This document shows, in pieces, positions 55,940 through 64,000 of a stretch of DNA of 64,000 nucleotides; position 1 is the first letter of the stretch; each line of letters opens with the position of its first letter. Both the position numbers and the translations under genes were made by a program. Location of the stretch: contig NZ_LS483250.1 in the NCBI RefSeq assembly GCF_900465055.1, forward strand, positions 1,922,001 to 1,986,000, in the 5' to 3' direction. Origin of the DNA: Moritella yayanosii. GTDB lineage: Bacteria; Pseudomonadota; Gammaproteobacteria; Enterobacterales; Moritellaceae. The notes beneath the pieces are model-generated. The model ran no database searches and was not told the origin of the DNA. It worked only from the letters and a program-made list of their open reading frames with translations.

Positions 55940-56449
55940 GCTCCTTTAAATTTATATTAGTTTGGACAAATACAACCCACGTCATTTCAATAATTAGTGG
56001 GAGTGAAATTATTTCTAAGTTGGAATGTTTAGCGGCTATTTCATTGGATAAATGAGATCGTTTAATCGTGATGCGGGGGCTTTATGAGTTACTATAGAGA
56101 TTCGTTTTTTATTCTCTAACTTTCTTTTTAATTCATCTTTACTGCGAGAACAAATAAAATAATGCGGAGGGCTAAAGAAAAAAGAACCCATTAGTGTTGT
56201 TTTTGGATTCATATAGAAATAATCTGAATCCCGATATGCATTAGCAACTAAAAGAGTACAGTCGGTATGATTTTCAGTATAAGCGGACGCTAGTTCAAAG
56301 CTGCTAAATAAATGTATCTTAAGCTTCCTACCTAGTAGTATTTCCATATGGATAGCTGCTGCCTCGCTACTTGAACCAACAGGTCCGAGTGTTGAAATAC
56401 AGGTAATGGATTCATTGTTACGTAGCCAAAATCCGTGTTCAGTAATCAT
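55940..56449 (-). pseudogene. BacA-like (prephenate decarboxylase/dehydratase-fold) gene, internally deleted
   Basis: The first 137 codons (stop at 56036) read like the first half of a prephenate-dehydratase fold: STLGPVGSSSEAAAIHM, LLVANAYRDSDYFYMNP and ISIVTHKAPASRLNDL. They resemble BacA of bacilysin synthesis more than PheA. BacA is about 200 residues; the second half is absent from this frame. Just downstream another frame carries LEIISLPLIIEMTWVVF, similar to the BacA C-terminus, suggesting an internal deletion. AAGGGA precedes the ATG. Function is probably lost. Confidence 0.55.
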
Positions 56450-56663
56450 CTTATCGAAATTCCCTTCAAGCTTTAATTTATCTAGAGTAATAAGTTAAAG
56501 CTAATGGTTAGATGATTATTGTATAAAACTGCTTTTTTGAAAGTAATTTTAAATTGATGAGTATATGGATCAGTTTAGTTTTTTGAGTGGTGATAATGAT
56601 TTCCTCTAATTTTTTCATTATCATACATTAACTTATTGTTCAAAAAATAGGCTTGAGGTTAAT

Positions 56664-56689
56664 TTCGAGGGGATGGGCACAAAACCCCT
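56664..56689. repeat. Right copy of 26-bp direct repeat bounding the accessory module
   Basis: 24/26 identical to 52831-52856, same orientation. It lies between the BacA-like gene start and the permease remnant, immediately before the permease ATG at 56701. Confidence 0.8.
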
Positions 56690-56700
56690 TGTAGGGCTCT

Positions 56701-57058
56701 ATGTCAGAATCTGTACGCGATACAATAGGTAAATTCGCCTTGTTGTCTATGACACTCGCAGCGGTCTTAACGATCACGGTGTACCAGTACGCGCAGCTTA
56801 GTGGCAGTTCCTGTTCGTGGTGATCATGCTAGTGATAAATGGTTTCGGTTCTAAATCTGTACAAGAGATGATGAGCACGGCAATCAATCTAACAGCGGGT
56901 ACAACGATGTTACCACCAATCTTTATTATGGTTGCTTATCATCTTCCGTCTTAAATACGATGATCTTCTCTGCACTCGCATGGCGGTGGATCTCTCGCTT
57001 CGAAAAGAAGCAAGCACAAGGTGAAGCAGCGAAGCAAACTTTGGCTTCAGCTAAATAA
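56701..57058 (+). pseudogene. APC-type amino acid permease remnant
   Basis: A start MSESVRDTIGKFALLSMTLA is joined, in another frame, to an internal stretch QFLFVVIMLVINGFGSKSV and MSTAINLTAGTTMLPPIF, and then to a C-terminal tail SRFEKKQAQGEAAKQTLA. This is a roughly 470-residue permease reduced to about 119 codons, probably by internal deletions. Likely relatives are glutamate/GABA-antiporter-like APC permeases. Confidence 0.65.
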
Positions 57059-57095
57059 ACCGAATTAGACATAGATAGTTTCTAATATAAGCGTT

Positions 57096-57124
57096 AAGGC
57101 TCTGATATCCTCAGTGCCTTTTTA
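57096..57124 (+). terminator. Terminator left from the permease gene
   Basis: AAGGCTCTGA and TCAGTGCCTT pair with one mismatch around TATCC, followed by T5. It lies 38 bp after the permease remnant. Confidence 0.7.
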
Positions 57125-57430
57125 TATTTAAAATCACGTAATCTGGCATACAAAATTATTTACCCATACTTTTCTCATACATATTTTAAATCTTCAAGTG
57201 ATATAGTTGAAATTCATAATTTAATGGATTAATCAATGAATATTACATTTAGTATCACGAAACGAGTCCTTTCACTTTCAACCCCCTGCTATAGCATTTC
57301 TCTGCCAGCAACCAGTGGTAGAAATGGATGCATGAACAATGCATCACAAGCTTGTACTTTTAAAAAAATGAAGGACCCATTCCGATAGGTCGTTATTATT
57401 TAATCCCGTCAGAACTGAGTAATCCCAATG

Positions 57431-57436
57431 TTGTAG
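57431..57436. repeat. IS target site duplication, left copy
   Basis: TTGTAG, repeated at 59257-59262 directly after the right IS end. Confidence 0.9.
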
Positions 57437-59256
57437 CCGACATTCCGCACCCTATTATAGGTATTAATTATCGCTTTTTAACGACACGTTCAATGCAAAT
57501 GTAGACATGATGTATTTGTGAATGTTGATGTTATACATAAATTGCTAAATCCCGCGTGAAATAAAAAAAAGCTTGACGGCGATCCCCATATTTGATCTAT
57601 TAGTTATCTTTGGGCGATGAAAATTATGACCATATCATATTCAACAAAGAGTCTTGATCACCTCGGTTTAGTTTCAGGCATGTGCAAAGATATTGGTATC
57701 GCCAAGTTTATTGATGACGCACATCCCGAACAAAGTAAGGATAAGCACATTTCATACGGGCAACTCGTAGAAGCCATGATTTTAAATGGACTCGGTTTTG
57801 TTGGTAGAACATTGCATATGTATCCTGAATATTTTGCAGAACGGCCTGTCGAACGCCTTCTTGGTAAGGGTGTAAAAGCGGAGCATATTAATGACGATGC
57901 ACTCGGTCGCTGTCTTGACCAACTCTATGAAACTGGCGTTTCCGAGCTATTTCAAGGACTGTCCGCCCGTACAATTTCACATTTAAAGCTTCCGTGTGAA
58001 GGGCTTAATCTGGACTCCACAAGCATTCATGTTGATGGTGAATATAAAGACGAAGACGGTAATGCAGCCATTCAACTAGTGCGAGGCTACAGCCGTGATC
58101 ATCGCCCTGAATTGAATCAGGTGGTGTTAAACCTGATCACTGAAAATCAGGCCGGTATCCCCGTCTACATGCAGGCGGCAAGTGGCAATATTAACGATAA
58201 TGAAGGTTTTAAAAATATCGTTAAGCAACATGTTAAAAGTCTTAAAGCGGCCCATAACAACCGCTATTTCATTGGCGATGCTGCATTATATGTCGCCGAA
58301 ACGATCCAATCTCTCGATGAACAAGGCCAATTATTCATATCGAGAGCGCCGCAAAAGTTAAAATTAGTCAAAGACGCCATATCAGAACAAAACAATTACC
58401 ATTTCACTGAGTTAGGAAATGGCTATAGCGCAACCTGGATAGATTCAAACTACGGTGATGTTAAGCAGCGTTGGTTGTTAGTGTTCAGTGAACAAGCAAA
58501 AAAACGTGAACAACACACATTAGATAAACGTATGCTAAAAGACGCCACTGCGGCATTAAAATCACTGGAAAAACTCAGTAAACAACGTTTTGCTTGTCAT
58601 GCTGACGCAATGAAAATGCTGAGTATCTGGATGAAATCTCAAGCCAGTATGTCAATGAGTGAAATTGACGTTATTGAGCATCCAATTTTCACTAAAAGTG
58701 GTCGACCTAAAACAGGTCAAGAGCCGGATGGTTATGAATATCAAGTAACCGGTTTGCTTGCTTCAAAATTAAATTTTCGCGAACGTAAATTATCCGAAAA
58801 AGGGTTATTCATGTTAGCGACAAATGATTGTAGCGATACGTTAACGATGAGCAAAATGCTTGAACTATATAAGTCACAGCAAAGTGTGGAAAAAGGGTTT
58901 AGATTCTTAAAAAGTCCTGATTTTTTAACATCGTCATTATATTTAAAAAAGGCAGAGCGGATTGAGGCATTGCTGATGATCATGACGTGTTGCTTGATGG
59001 TATACGCGGCACTTGAGCATAAGATCCGAGAGGAGTTGAGAACTAAAGACGTATATTTTCCCAATTTAAAATATAAGCCCTGTCAAAATCCTACCGCCCG
59101 TTGGGTTTTCTTTTGCTTTCAAGGTATCGACATTTTAACTCTCTCAGAAGAGCCGCAATTAGTGCTGAATATTAAAGAGCGACATCGAATAATTATTGAT
59201 TGTATGGGGCCGACATATCAGCAGATTTATTCATAAAATGGGGTGCGGAATGTCGG
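57437..59256 (+). mobile_element. IS1634-family insertion sequence (1820 bp), complete
   Basis: Perfect 16-bp terminal inverted repeats, CCGACATTCCGCACCC (57437-57452) and its complement (59241-59256), with near-matching inner bases. A 6-bp duplication TTGTAG flanks it. The transposase frame is intact and fills most of the element. Ends, target duplication and undamaged open reading frame suggest a recent insertion. Confidence 0.93.
57617..59236 (+). CDS. IS1634-family transposase
   Basis: 539 residues. The N-terminal DUF4277-like segment (LDHLGLVSGMCKDIGIAKFI, GQLVEAMILNGLGF) is followed by the DDE catalytic core: D133 in LNLDSTSIH, D221 in YFIGDAALYV, and E425 in QQSVEKGFRFLKS, with the long insertion typical of the group. 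It cuts and joins the element ends. The first ATG (57617) and another 9 bases later are both possible starts. Confidence 0.93.
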   Translation: MKIMTISYSTKSLDHLGLVSGMCKDIGIAKFIDDAHPEQSKDKHISYGQLVEAMILNGLGFVGRTLHMYPEYFAERPVERLLGKGVKAEHINDDALGRCLDQLYETGVSELFQGLSARTISHLKLPCEGLNLDSTSIHVDGEYKDEDGNAAIQLVRGYSRDHRPELNQVVLNLITENQAGIPVYMQAASGNINDNEGFKNIVKQHVKSLKAAHNNRYFIGDAALYVAETIQSLDEQGQLFISRAPQKLKLVKDAISEQNNYHFTELGNGYSATWIDSNYGDVKQRWLLVFSEQAKKREQHTLDKRMLKDATAALKSLEKLSKQRFACHADAMKMLSIWMKSQASMSMSEIDVIEHPIFTKSGRPKTGQEPDGYEYQVTGLLASKLNFRERKLSEKGLFMLATNDCSDTLTMSKMLELYKSQQSVEKGFRFLKSPDFLTSSLYLKKAERIEALLMIMTCCLMVYAALEHKIREELRTKDVYFPNLKYKPCQNPTARWVFFCFQGIDILTLSEEPQLVLNIKERHRIIIDCMGPTYQQIYS

Positions 59257-59262
59257 TTGTAG
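59257..59262. repeat. IS target site duplication, right copy
   Basis: TTGTAG immediately after the right terminal repeat. Removing the IS and one copy restores the reading frame of the Tlde1-like gene. Confidence 0.9.
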
Positions 59263-59421
59263 GCGATATCATGCGCCGAACTCAGGGTGATTGGGGCGAC
59301 TGGAGAATTAGGTTATATCCTGAAAAAAATACAAAAACGTTTGGCCGAGATGGTTTTTTCATTCATGGCGGTGATATAAATGGCTCTGCTGGATGCATAG
59401 ACATAGGAGGTGGTCGCATAA

Positions 59422-59769
59422 ATGAAATATCTAAATATTATCGCTTTAAGTTTAATATCCTTCAGTACTATGGCTGAAGTTATCGATAAAGTTACCAGCT
59501 ATGAATCGATGTGGGGTATAGGTCTAAGCTTATCCATCATTTTTGCTACACTGACATATTTCAAAGCAAGTTACATTATTCTCCCTTTCTTAACCTCTGC
59601 CTACCTCTGCTACGGTTATCTTGATATGGCTTATGACCCTACGTTTAAGCAGCTCGTTATCGATGCGATGGGCAAAGAGTATTTTATGTCTGGCTATATA
59701 TCATCTTGTCTTATGATAGTTTTATCTTTGTTTTCACTATATCTAGCTAGACATAAATTGTCCGAGTGA
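59422..59769 (+). CDS. Small membrane protein, candidate immunity partner of the Tlde1-like gene
   Basis: 115 residues with a signal-like N-terminus (ISLISFSTMA type, KYLNIIALSLISFSTMAE) and further hydrophobic segments at about 30-66 and 90-110. A strong ribosome-binding site, AGGAGGTGG, precedes the ATG. The first 56 bp overlap the end of the Tlde1-like frame, the arrangement of effector-immunity pairs. Periplasmic-facing membrane immunity is an inference from this layout; the sequence itself is not recognised. Confidence 0.65.
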   Translation: MKYLNIIALSLISFSTMAEVIDKVTSYESMWGIGLSLSIIFATLTYFKASYIILPFLTSAYLCYGYLDMAYDPTFKQLVIDAMGKEYFMSGYISSCLMIVLSLFSLYLARHKLSE

Positions 59770-59786
59770 ATATTTAATTCCAATAA

Positions 59787-59816
59787 AATACCCATCAACC
59801 TAAGCTGATGGGTATT
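59787..59816. terminator. Hairpin between the small membrane gene and aroC
   Basis: AATACCCATCA (59787-59797) and TGATGGGTATT (59806-59816), 11 perfect pairs, with short T/A tracts. It serves the convergent genes. Confidence 0.7.
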
Positions 59817-59844
59817 CTTCAATTAATTATCTACCTACCCAAAA

Positions 59845-60933
59845 CTACATATTTGGTGTGTCTGTTACTACATGTAGGTTTTGCGCTCGGTGTCTTAGCA
59901 AGTGATCCATTAGCGTGATAGCAAGTTGTGCTTCCGCAATTGGCACAGCGCGGATACCGACGCATGGATCGTGACGACCTTTGGTCACCACTTCAATGGC
60001 TTTACCAAACTTATCAATTGATTTACCTGGAATGGTAATACTTGATGTCGGCTTCATGGCAATGTGCGCAATGATGTCTTGACCACTTGAAATACCACCT
60101 AGTACGCCACCAGCATGATTAGAAAGGAAACCATCTTCTGGTGTCATTTCATCACGGTGCTCGCTGCCAAGCTGTTCTACAACGCCAAAACCATCACCTA
60201 TCTCAACACCTTTCACAGCATTGATACTCATTAGTGAATGGGCAATGTCAGCATCTAAACGATCGAATACCGGCTCACCTAAACCAACAGGAACACCTTG
60301 GGCAACAACCGTTACTTTCGCGCCCACTGAATTACCTGATTTTTTCAATCCACGCATGTATTCATCAAGCGCTTCTAATTTGCTTGGATCAGGAAAGAAG
60401 AATGGGTTTTGTTCAACTTGATCCCATTGCAGTGCTTCTGCTTTGATTGGGCCCAGTTGTGATAAATAACCGCGAATAACAATACCGTGTTGTTCTTTCA
60501 AATATTTCTTCGCAATTGCACCTGCCGCTACGCGCATTGCCGTTTCACGCGCCGATGAACGACCGCCACCACGGTAATCGCGATGCCCAAATTTCTGATG
60601 ATAAGTATAATCAGCGTGACCTGGACGGAAGGTATCTTTAATATTGGAATAATCTTGTGAACGTTGGTCGGTATTTTTGATCAGCAGACCAATTGAAGTA
60701 CCTGTGGTTTTACCTTCAAAAATACCAGAAAGGATCTGAACTTCGTCAGCTTCACGTCGTTGAGTAGTATAGCGAGAGGTGCCAGGCTTACGACGGTCAA
60801 GATCAAACTGCAGGTCTTCGACTGAAATTTCTAGTCCTGGAGGGCAGCCATCAATGATGCACCCAAGTGCTGGCCCGTGGCTTTCTCCGAATGTGGAGAC
60901 CTTAAATAATTGCCCAATACTATTCCCTGCCAT
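59845..60933 (-). CDS. aroC: Chorismate synthase AroC
   Basis: 362 residues (E. coli 361). Signatures: [65 protein letters not shown] (with the FMN and EPSP sites) and the [10 protein letters not shown] block. It makes chorismate, the precursor used by the trp operon. AAAGGAAA precedes the ATG. Downstream of prmB with its own promoter region, since a terminator separates them. Confidence 0.97.
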   Translation of the reverse strand: MAGNSIGQLFKVSTFGESHGPALGCIIDGCPPGLEISVEDLQFDLDRRKPGTSRYTTQRREADEVQILSGIFEGKTTGTSIGLLIKNTDQRSQDYSNIKDTFRPGHADYTYHQKFGHRDYRGGGRSSARETAMRVAAGAIAKKYLKEQHGIVIRGYLSQLGPIKAEALQWDQVEQNPFFFPDPSKLEALDEYMRGLKKSGNSVGAKVTVVAQGVPVGLGEPVFDRLDADIAHSLMSINAVKGVEIGDGFGVVEQLGSEHRDEMTPEDGFLSNHAGGVLGGISSGQDIIAHIAMKPTSSITIPGKSIDKFGKAIEVVTKGRHDPCVGIRAVPIAEAQLAITLMDHLLRHRAQNLHVVTDTPNM

Positions 60934-61024
60934 AACAGCGTTTCCTTTATATAATGCCGACTAATACCTTCGAGAATACAAGACCCTCGGCCTAGCGACA
61001 ATAGCAAACAGCTAAAAGGAGGAA

Positions 61025-61064
61025 TAAAAAAAACCTGCAACCATCATAAGATGATCACAGGTTT
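61025..61064 (-). terminator. prmB terminator
   Basis: On the minus strand AACCTGTGATCATC pairs with GATGGTTGCAGGTT through mostly Watson-Crick and some G-T pairs around TTAT, followed by a T-run of eight or more. Confidence 0.8.
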
Positions 61065-61119
61065 ATCATGGGTTAAAGACCTCAAAATGGTTCGCTACAG
61101 CGTTATTTAAACGGGGCGA

Positions 61120-62049
61120 CTATTTAAACGGGGCGAACAGGGCCATCGAATCTAAGATCTGCTCTTTGCTGATCATGAATATACCGTGACCGCCATTTTG
61201 CATTTCTAACCAAGTAAATGGTACTTCTGGGAATTTCTCTTGCATGTGAACCATGCTGTTACCAATCTCAACAAACAGTAAACCACCGTCGTTTAGCATA
61301 TCCGGTGCTTGCGCTAACATTTTAAGCGTTAGTTCTAGTCCATCGACACCAGACTGTAAACCGACCTCAGGTTCGTGTTTGAACTCATCAGGTAGGTTAT
61401 CAATATCTTCTTGATCAACATAAGGCGGGTTCGATACGATCATGTCGTAGCGTAAGCCTTCAAGGTTCGAGAACAAGTCAGATTGAATTGGTGTTACTTG
61501 ATTCTCAACACCGTGTTCTTGAATATTGATCTCGGCAACTTCAATCGCACCATGTTCAATATCAACCGCATCGATGTCTGAATCTGGGAATGCATGAGAC
61601 AGTGCAATGGCAATACAACCGCTGCCCGTACACATATCAAGGATACGCATTGGCTCGTTTATTAACCAAGGTTGGAAACCATTCATGATCAATTCTGCAA
61701 ACGGTGAGCGAGGCACTAATACACGTTCATCAACAAAGAACTCTAACCCAGCAAACCAAGCTTTGTTAGTCAGGTATGCCGCAGGGATACGTTCGTTTAC
61801 ACGGCGAACGATTAACTCAACCAATTTTTGGCGTTCAGAAGTAAGCAGTCTCGCATCACGAATTTGAGGGTCAATATCTAATGGCAGGTGTAATGTCGGT
61901 AAGATTAACTGCACAGCTTCATCCCACGCGTTATCAGTACCGTGGCCATAACAAATACCAGCATCGTTAAAACGGCTAACCGCCCAACGGATAATATCTT
62001 GTATTGTAATTAACTCTTTGACTGCTTCATCAACAAAAATCCTGTCCAC
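61120..62049 (-). CDS. prmB: Ribosomal protein L3 (uL3) glutamine methyltransferase PrmB
   Basis: The start is the GTG at 62049 ([18 protein letters not shown]), with TTGGAG 7 bases before it; this matches the E. coli start and gives 309 residues (E. coli 310). The upstream TTG at 62091 is less likely. SAM-binding block [15 protein letters not shown] and the NPPY motif (SNPPYVD) are diagnostic. It methylates a glutamine of ribosomal protein L3. Divergent from smrB, as in E. coli. Confidence 0.95.
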   Translation of the reverse strand: MDRIFVDEAVKELITIQDIIRWAVSRFNDAGICYGHGTDNAWDEAVQLILPTLHLPLDIDPQIRDARLLTSERQKLVELIVRRVNERIPAAYLTNKAWFAGLEFFVDERVLVPRSPFAELIMNGFQPWLINEPMRILDMCTGSGCIAIALSHAFPDSDIDAVDIEHGAIEVAEINIQEHGVENQVTPIQSDLFSNLEGLRYDMIVSNPPYVDQEDIDNLPDEFKHEPEVGLQSGVDGLELTLKMLAQAPDMLNDGGLLFVEIGNSMVHMQEKFPEVPFTWLEMQNGGHGIFMISKEQILDSMALFAPFK

Positions 62050-62126
62050 AATTGACTCCAATTTTGGTAAAGTAACAAAATGTTTAATCAACTGAGCTTA
62101 GCAGTTGAATTTGGGTAACTAACATT

Positions 62127-62753
62127 ATGTTTAATAAACAAATGAAAAAAAAGATGTTGCTGCAAATAGATGTAGCAAAAGAACAGGCACAAGCGGCGCA
62201 AGTGAAAGTATCGCAAGCAGCGTTGAAACCAGATGATCACGCTCTTTTCTCTGATAGTATGAAAGGTATAAAACCTTTGATACAGGATACCATACGCAAA
62301 ACAAAAATCAGGGCTAATAAACCGAAAACGCAAGCAAATAATTCAATCCGACAAGAATCAGCGCAACGTGAACATTTTTTCTCCGATCAATTTGAACCAC
62401 ATATTGCTGACGAAGGTCCAACTCGTTATATACGCGACGGCGTTTCACCCTATGAGTTAAAAAAGTTGCGTCGTGGTGATTACGAACCTGAGCTGCTGTT
62501 AGACTTACATGGTTTAAGCCAAGAAACAGCCAAGGTAGAAATATCCGCATTAATCGCAGAATGTCGCAAACAGCATATTCGCTGCTGTAACGTCATGCAT
62601 GGTCATGGCAAGAATATTCTTAAACGCCAATTACCAATGTGGTTAGCGCAGCATCCTGATATTGAAGCATTTCATCAGGCAACCAAGACCTGGGGAGGCA
62701 GTGCAGCCATATCCATCTTGATAGAACTAACCACGAAAGAAGACTTCTGCTAA
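62127..62753 (+). CDS. smrB: Endonuclease SmrB (ribosome rescue factor)
   Basis: 208 residues. An N-terminal helical, charged region (1 to about 90) is followed by a Smr domain with LLLDLHGLSQETAK (DLHG motif) and NVMHGHGKNILKRQLP (GHGKN motif). SmrB cuts mRNA at collided ribosomes. The start sits 77 bp from the divergent prmB start. Confidence 0.94.
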   Translation: MFNKQMKKKMLLQIDVAKEQAQAAQVKVSQAALKPDDHALFSDSMKGIKPLIQDTIRKTKIRANKPKTQANNSIRQESAQREHFFSDQFEPHIADEGPTRYIRDGVSPYELKKLRRGDYEPELLLDLHGLSQETAKVEISALIAECRKQHIRCCNVMHGHGKNILKRQLPMWLAQHPDIEAFHQATKTWGGSAAISILIELTTKEDFC

Positions 62754-62808
62754 TTGTCTGCCACGTGTTGGCAGCATTTATTGATGATTATTGCGAAGGT
62801 AATAAAGC

Positions 62809-63075
62809 ATGGTGACTGATAAACAAGATCAGTGGTTTTCAGAACTAGAAAAAGAAAACAATGAGCGTCTGCTGCAACTTGAACAAGCAATGCAGACCAA
62901 GGATAAATTGCACCGAATCAACGCTGAAAAGATCAGGAAACAGGCCGGATCAGCTGCTGATTTCAAAGCGAAACATCCAAGGCTAAGCTTTCTAAAGCGC
63001 TACAATGTCATCATTATGATGCTGCTGTTTTGGCTCATTACGGTGGTATTTAATGTGGCTATGTTTATCGGTTAA
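62809..63075 (+). CDS. Small membrane protein of unknown function
   Basis: 88 residues: a charged, coiled-coil-like N-terminal part (about 5-50, ELEKENNERLLQLEQAM) and one C-terminal membrane helix (about 66-87). AAGG lies about 10 bases before the ATG. It follows smrB by 55 bp on the same strand and may be co-transcribed. I do not recognise the family. Confidence 0.75.
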   Translation: MVTDKQDQWFSELEKENNERLLQLEQAMQTKDKLHRINAEKIRKQAGSAADFKAKHPRLSFLKRYNVIIMMLLFWLITVVFNVAMFIG

Positions 63076-63118
63076 CACCAAACTATTTATCCTTCAATAC
63101 TAAACAACAAGCACAAAA

Positions 63119-63145
63119 AAAGGTTAGTGCATAACACTAACCTTT
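63119..63145. terminator. Bidirectional terminator
   Basis: AAAGGTTAGTG (63119-63129) with CACTAACCTTT (63135-63145), 11 perfect pairs, loop of 5. On the minus strand it is followed by T7, serving the gene at 63159. Confidence 0.9.
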
Positions 63146-63158
63146 CAAGCTCAGTCTG

Positions 63159-63356
63159 TTAAACCGCAAATCGCTTAATTTCACGATTCACTTCCGAGAC
63201 ACGCATTTTAACATTGTTACAGGCGTTGCTCGGCATGACTAACATACCTTGCTGGAACTCTAATAATCCCAAACCTGTGACATAGAGAGTTCCACGAAAA
63301 AAACTCTTTACATATTTTGCAATACGGAACGAGTTAAATTGTTTAAAACTACGCAT
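63159..63356 (-). CDS. Conserved small hypothetical protein
   Basis: 65 residues, MRSFKQFNSFRIAKYVKSFF at the start and SEVNREIKRFAV at the end. Basic and mixed hydrophobic, without a clear membrane helix or signal peptide. A strong AAGGAG precedes the ATG and a terminator follows the stop, so it is very likely expressed. I do not recognise a function. Confidence 0.75.
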   Translation of the reverse strand: MRSFKQFNSFRIAKYVKSFFRGTLYVTGLGLLEFQQGMLVMPSNACNNVKMRVSEVNREIKRFAV

Positions 63357-63514
63357 TTAGCACTCCTTTATACGCTTATATAAGTACCATCCAAGCACCC
63401 AAACAGAGGTGGCATAATATACGAACAAAACATCCATGCAAAGCTATTTAACACTGCAATAACCATGGTGCAAAGTATAAGCGCCATTCATAATATGTAT
63501 TATCAAACCACATA

Positions 63515-63982
63515 CTAACTTATACTCTGAGATGTCTCTAACCACTTCAGTTGGCAATCATTTTCATTTAATTCTAAACAAGCAATCGCAGACGTTGCGA
63601 AAGCAGGCATGTGCTTACCATTTGTTAATGCAGCAGTGAGGTAACTCACTACAGGTAAATGCGAAACTAACAATATGGTTTCATAGTTATACTCTGCGAC
63701 CAGTGCGCGAATATAATCAGCAATAAATTCGGCATCACCATCAGGGGTGATGTCTTCACATACTTGGACTTTGTTTACGGTAAAAAAGTTCCCGATAACT
63801 TGCCAAGTTTGTGCAGCTCGTACATATGGGCTATGTAATACACAATCTAACGTCGGTTCAATTGCACTTAACCAACTAGCCATATCAGCGGATTGTTGGC
63901 GTCCTGTGCCCGTTAATTCACGTTCAGCATCACTGCTGGCATACAGTCCTGCTTGACCGTGTCGCATAATATAAATCTTCAT
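63515..63982 (-). CDS. sixA: Phosphohistidine phosphatase SixA
   Basis: 155 residues. The catalytic histidine is in MRHGQAG (H8), followed by ELTGTGRQQS, HSPYVRAAQTW and the second active-site histidine in LLVSHLPVVSYL. SixA removes phosphate from histidine phosphotransfer domains, such as ArcB, and from PTS-Ntr proteins. It lies near prmB/smrB as in E. coli. The gene is complete in the window. Confidence 0.95.
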   Translation of the reverse strand: MKIYIMRHGQAGLYASSDAERELTGTGRQQSADMASWLSAIEPTLDCVLHSPYVRAAQTWQVIGNFFTVNKVQVCEDITPDGDAEFIADYIRALVAEYNYETILLVSHLPVVSYLTAALTNGKHMPAFATSAIACLELNENDCQLKWLETSQSIS

Positions 63983-64000
63983 ACCACCACGCTATATTAT

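Larger units (their letters stand above)
57236..59477 (+). pseudogene. DUF2778/Tlde1-like (L,D-transpeptidase-type) protein, split by an IS
   Basis: The left part starts at the ATG at 57236 and runs SGRNGCMNNASQACTF; one A is missing from the run at 57362-57368, after which GPIPIGRYYLIPSEL continues to the IS. After the IS the frame resumes exactly (GDIMRRTQGDWGDWRIRLYP, GRDGFFIHGG, SAGCIDIGGG). The reassembled protein is about 137 residues. HGG and SAGC hold the His and Cys expected for the active site. Tlde1 proteins are type VI secretion effectors that attack peptidoglycan. Inactivated both by frameshift and by insertion. Confidence 0.8.

Noticed and set aside
59196-59477. A 93-codon gene spanning the right IS end
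   Set aside because: Its start lies inside the IS; the homologous part is the 3' half of the split Tlde1-like gene.

Overview
The window reads as chromosome of a marine gammaproteobacterium. Gene content and order (nagE/nagBAC, ribB behind an FMN riboswitch, ybbP-ybbA/tesA, an SOS-type polB, nhaD, rluB-scpB-scpA-yciO-rnm facing a trpEGDCFBA operon, aroC-prmB/smrB near sixA) fit the Vibrio/Shewanella/Moritella group. Moritella is my best guess, by inference only. Both edges are ordinary chromosome; the left edge cuts a nudC-like gene.

Layout. 1-9.8 kb: nudC start, a LysR regulator divergent from a FAD/Fe-S D-lactate-type dehydrogenase, an AT-rich ATPase plus small-protein pair, two GNAT acetyltransferases, an XRE-cupin regulator divergent from a BenE/YdcO transporter, and an outer-membrane barrel. 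9.9-19.9 kb: a RecQ-family helicase, the N-acetylglucosamine locus (PTS EIICB, deaminase, deacetylase, ROK repressor), YciH, a tiny lipoprotein, riboswitch-ribB, and a DUF4382 lipoprotein. 20-33 kb: YbbP/YbbA ABC system and TesA, DNA polymerase II under a LexA-like box, an MFS protein with a long repeat tail, NhaD, and a Cache-GGDEF-EAL protein. 33-45 kb: rluB, scpB, scpA, yciO, rnm, then a complete trp operon with a legible attenuator (trpL with three tandem Trp codons), and ybaK. 45-51.4 kb: porin, SNF-family transporter, secreted sphingomyelinase-like phosphodiesterase, and an SdaC/TdcC-like permease.

51.4-59.8 kb is the accessory region and shows heavy gene decay. A copper-handling locus is reduced to a MerR-type operator, a gutted copA, and a cupredoxin gene fused to a serine-recombinase tail. 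Next comes a 3.8-kb module bounded by a 26-bp direct repeat (24/26 identical). It holds an AraC regulator, a LysE exporter, a broken molybdopterin oxidoreductase, a SUMF1-domain protein, a DUF2000 protein and a broken BacA-like (prephenate decarboxylase-like) gene, and looks like a small amino-acid-type metabolite cluster. To its right are an amino-acid permease remnant and a complete IS1634-type element (16-bp perfect terminal repeats, 6-bp target duplication). The element sits inside a DUF2778/Tlde1-like gene whose overlapping small membrane-protein neighbour, a candidate immunity gene, is intact.

59.8-64 kb returns to core genes: aroC, prmB, smrB, two small conserved proteins and sixA. Many convergent gene pairs share hairpin terminators. 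All function calls come from reading the proteins and motifs by eye; no database search was run.
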